Assembly: GCF_035918015.1 (NCBI RefSeq)
Contig: NZ_CP109132.1
Location: 1,550,001-1,614,000, forward strand
Origin: Streptomyces sp. NBC_01754
GTDB lineage: Bacteria > Actinomycetota > Actinomycetes > Streptomycetales > Streptomycetaceae
DNA length: 64,000 nt
Direction of reading: 5' to 3'
This document shows, in pieces, positions 63,877-64,000 of the stretch (position 1 is its first letter; every line of letters begins with the position of its first letter). The translations under genes were made by a program, and so were the position numbers. The notes beneath the pieces are model-generated. The model was not told the origin of the DNA. It did no database searches and saw only the letters and a list, made by a program, of their open reading frames with translations.

Positions 63877-64000
63877 TCATCCCGTCGCCGGGCAGTCCGC
63901 CGCTTCGGCCTCTTCGGAGAGTTCGCTCCCGTGAGGGAGCAGATAGGTGGCCCACAGCACCACGGGCTCGGTGCCCAGGTTGCGGCCGACGTGCCGGTGG
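63877..64000 (-). CDS. Cupin-domain protein, C-terminal end (partial)
   Basis: The last 40 residues of a minus-strand gene that runs out of the window: HRHVGRNLGTEPVVLWATYL then LPHGSELSEEAEAADCPATG and TGA at 63877-63879. The HxH followed by N-x-G-x-E-P-x-V-L-W-A-T-Y is the second motif of small cupin proteins. The start and metal-binding first motif are outside. Exact function cannot be told. Confidence 0.65.
   Translation of the reverse strand, partial: HRHVGRNLGTEPVVLWATYLLPHGSELSEEAEAADCPATG

Overview
The window is high-GC DNA (roughly 70 percent or more G+C) with the gene content and local gene order of a Streptomyces chromosome core: whiA, mycothiol-type enzymes, the pentose-phosphate block tkt-tal-zwf-opcA-pgl, a sufR-led suf operon, and the rapZ-yvcK-whiA group. 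From memory, most of it is collinear with the S. coelicolor region around SCO1912-SCO1968. I see no tRNA, rRNA, insertion sequence, prophage or CRISPR array. The window starts inside one gene and ends inside another.

Layout. 1-4.5 kb: a partial gene, a two-domain TerD protein, two uncharacterised genes and a catalytically degenerate histidine-phosphatase-fold gene. 4.7-5.9 kb: a cbtB-cbtA cobalt transporter behind a cobalamin riboswitch. 6.3-8.2 kb: convergent dapA and dapD (lysine and diaminopimelate synthesis). 8.4-15.1 kb: the eight-gene Fe-S assembly operon sufR-sufB-sufD-Rieske-sufC-sufS-sufU-sufT, with a SufR operator lying over its promoter. 15.3-19.5 kb: an ABC exporter pair, heme A synthase ctaA and heme O synthase ctaB. 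19.8-26.4 kb: the pentose-phosphate operon. 26.5-34.3 kb (minus strand): two PH-domain membrane proteins, pgi, an RbpA paralogue, secG, tpiA, pgk and gap. 34.9-40 kb: the overlapping operon uvrC-rapZ-yvcK-whiA. 40-53.6 kb: a Rieske lipoprotein, uvrA, two mycothiol or MBL-type enzymes, terC under a manganese riboswitch, two TerD-family genes, uvrB, an MHYT-domain protein and a secreted glycerophosphodiesterase. 53.7-62.7 kb: a nitrogen block on the minus strand, in transcription order urea transporter, ureA, a CbiX-like His-rich protein, ureB, ureC, ureF, ureG, ureD and an ammonium transporter. 62.9-64 kb: paired crcB fluoride exporters and the end of a cupin gene.

How it works together. Central carbon metabolism (pgi, gap, pgk, tpiA and the pentose-phosphate genes) sits beside NADPH supply (zwf-opcA-pgl), Fe-S and heme cofactor assembly, and UvrABC repair. 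Several units carry readable cis-regulation: cobalamin control of cobalt uptake, SufR control of Fe-S assembly, and a yybP-ykoY aptamer upstream of terC whose P1 strand is also an exact 10-base complement of the terC ribosome-binding region. The urease block lacks ureE; a His-tailed CbiX-like protein occupies a position between ureA and ureB and could fill a nickel-handling role. Genes are often translationally coupled (ATGA, GTGA or TGATG overlaps), and convergent genes are separated by very long perfect hairpins.
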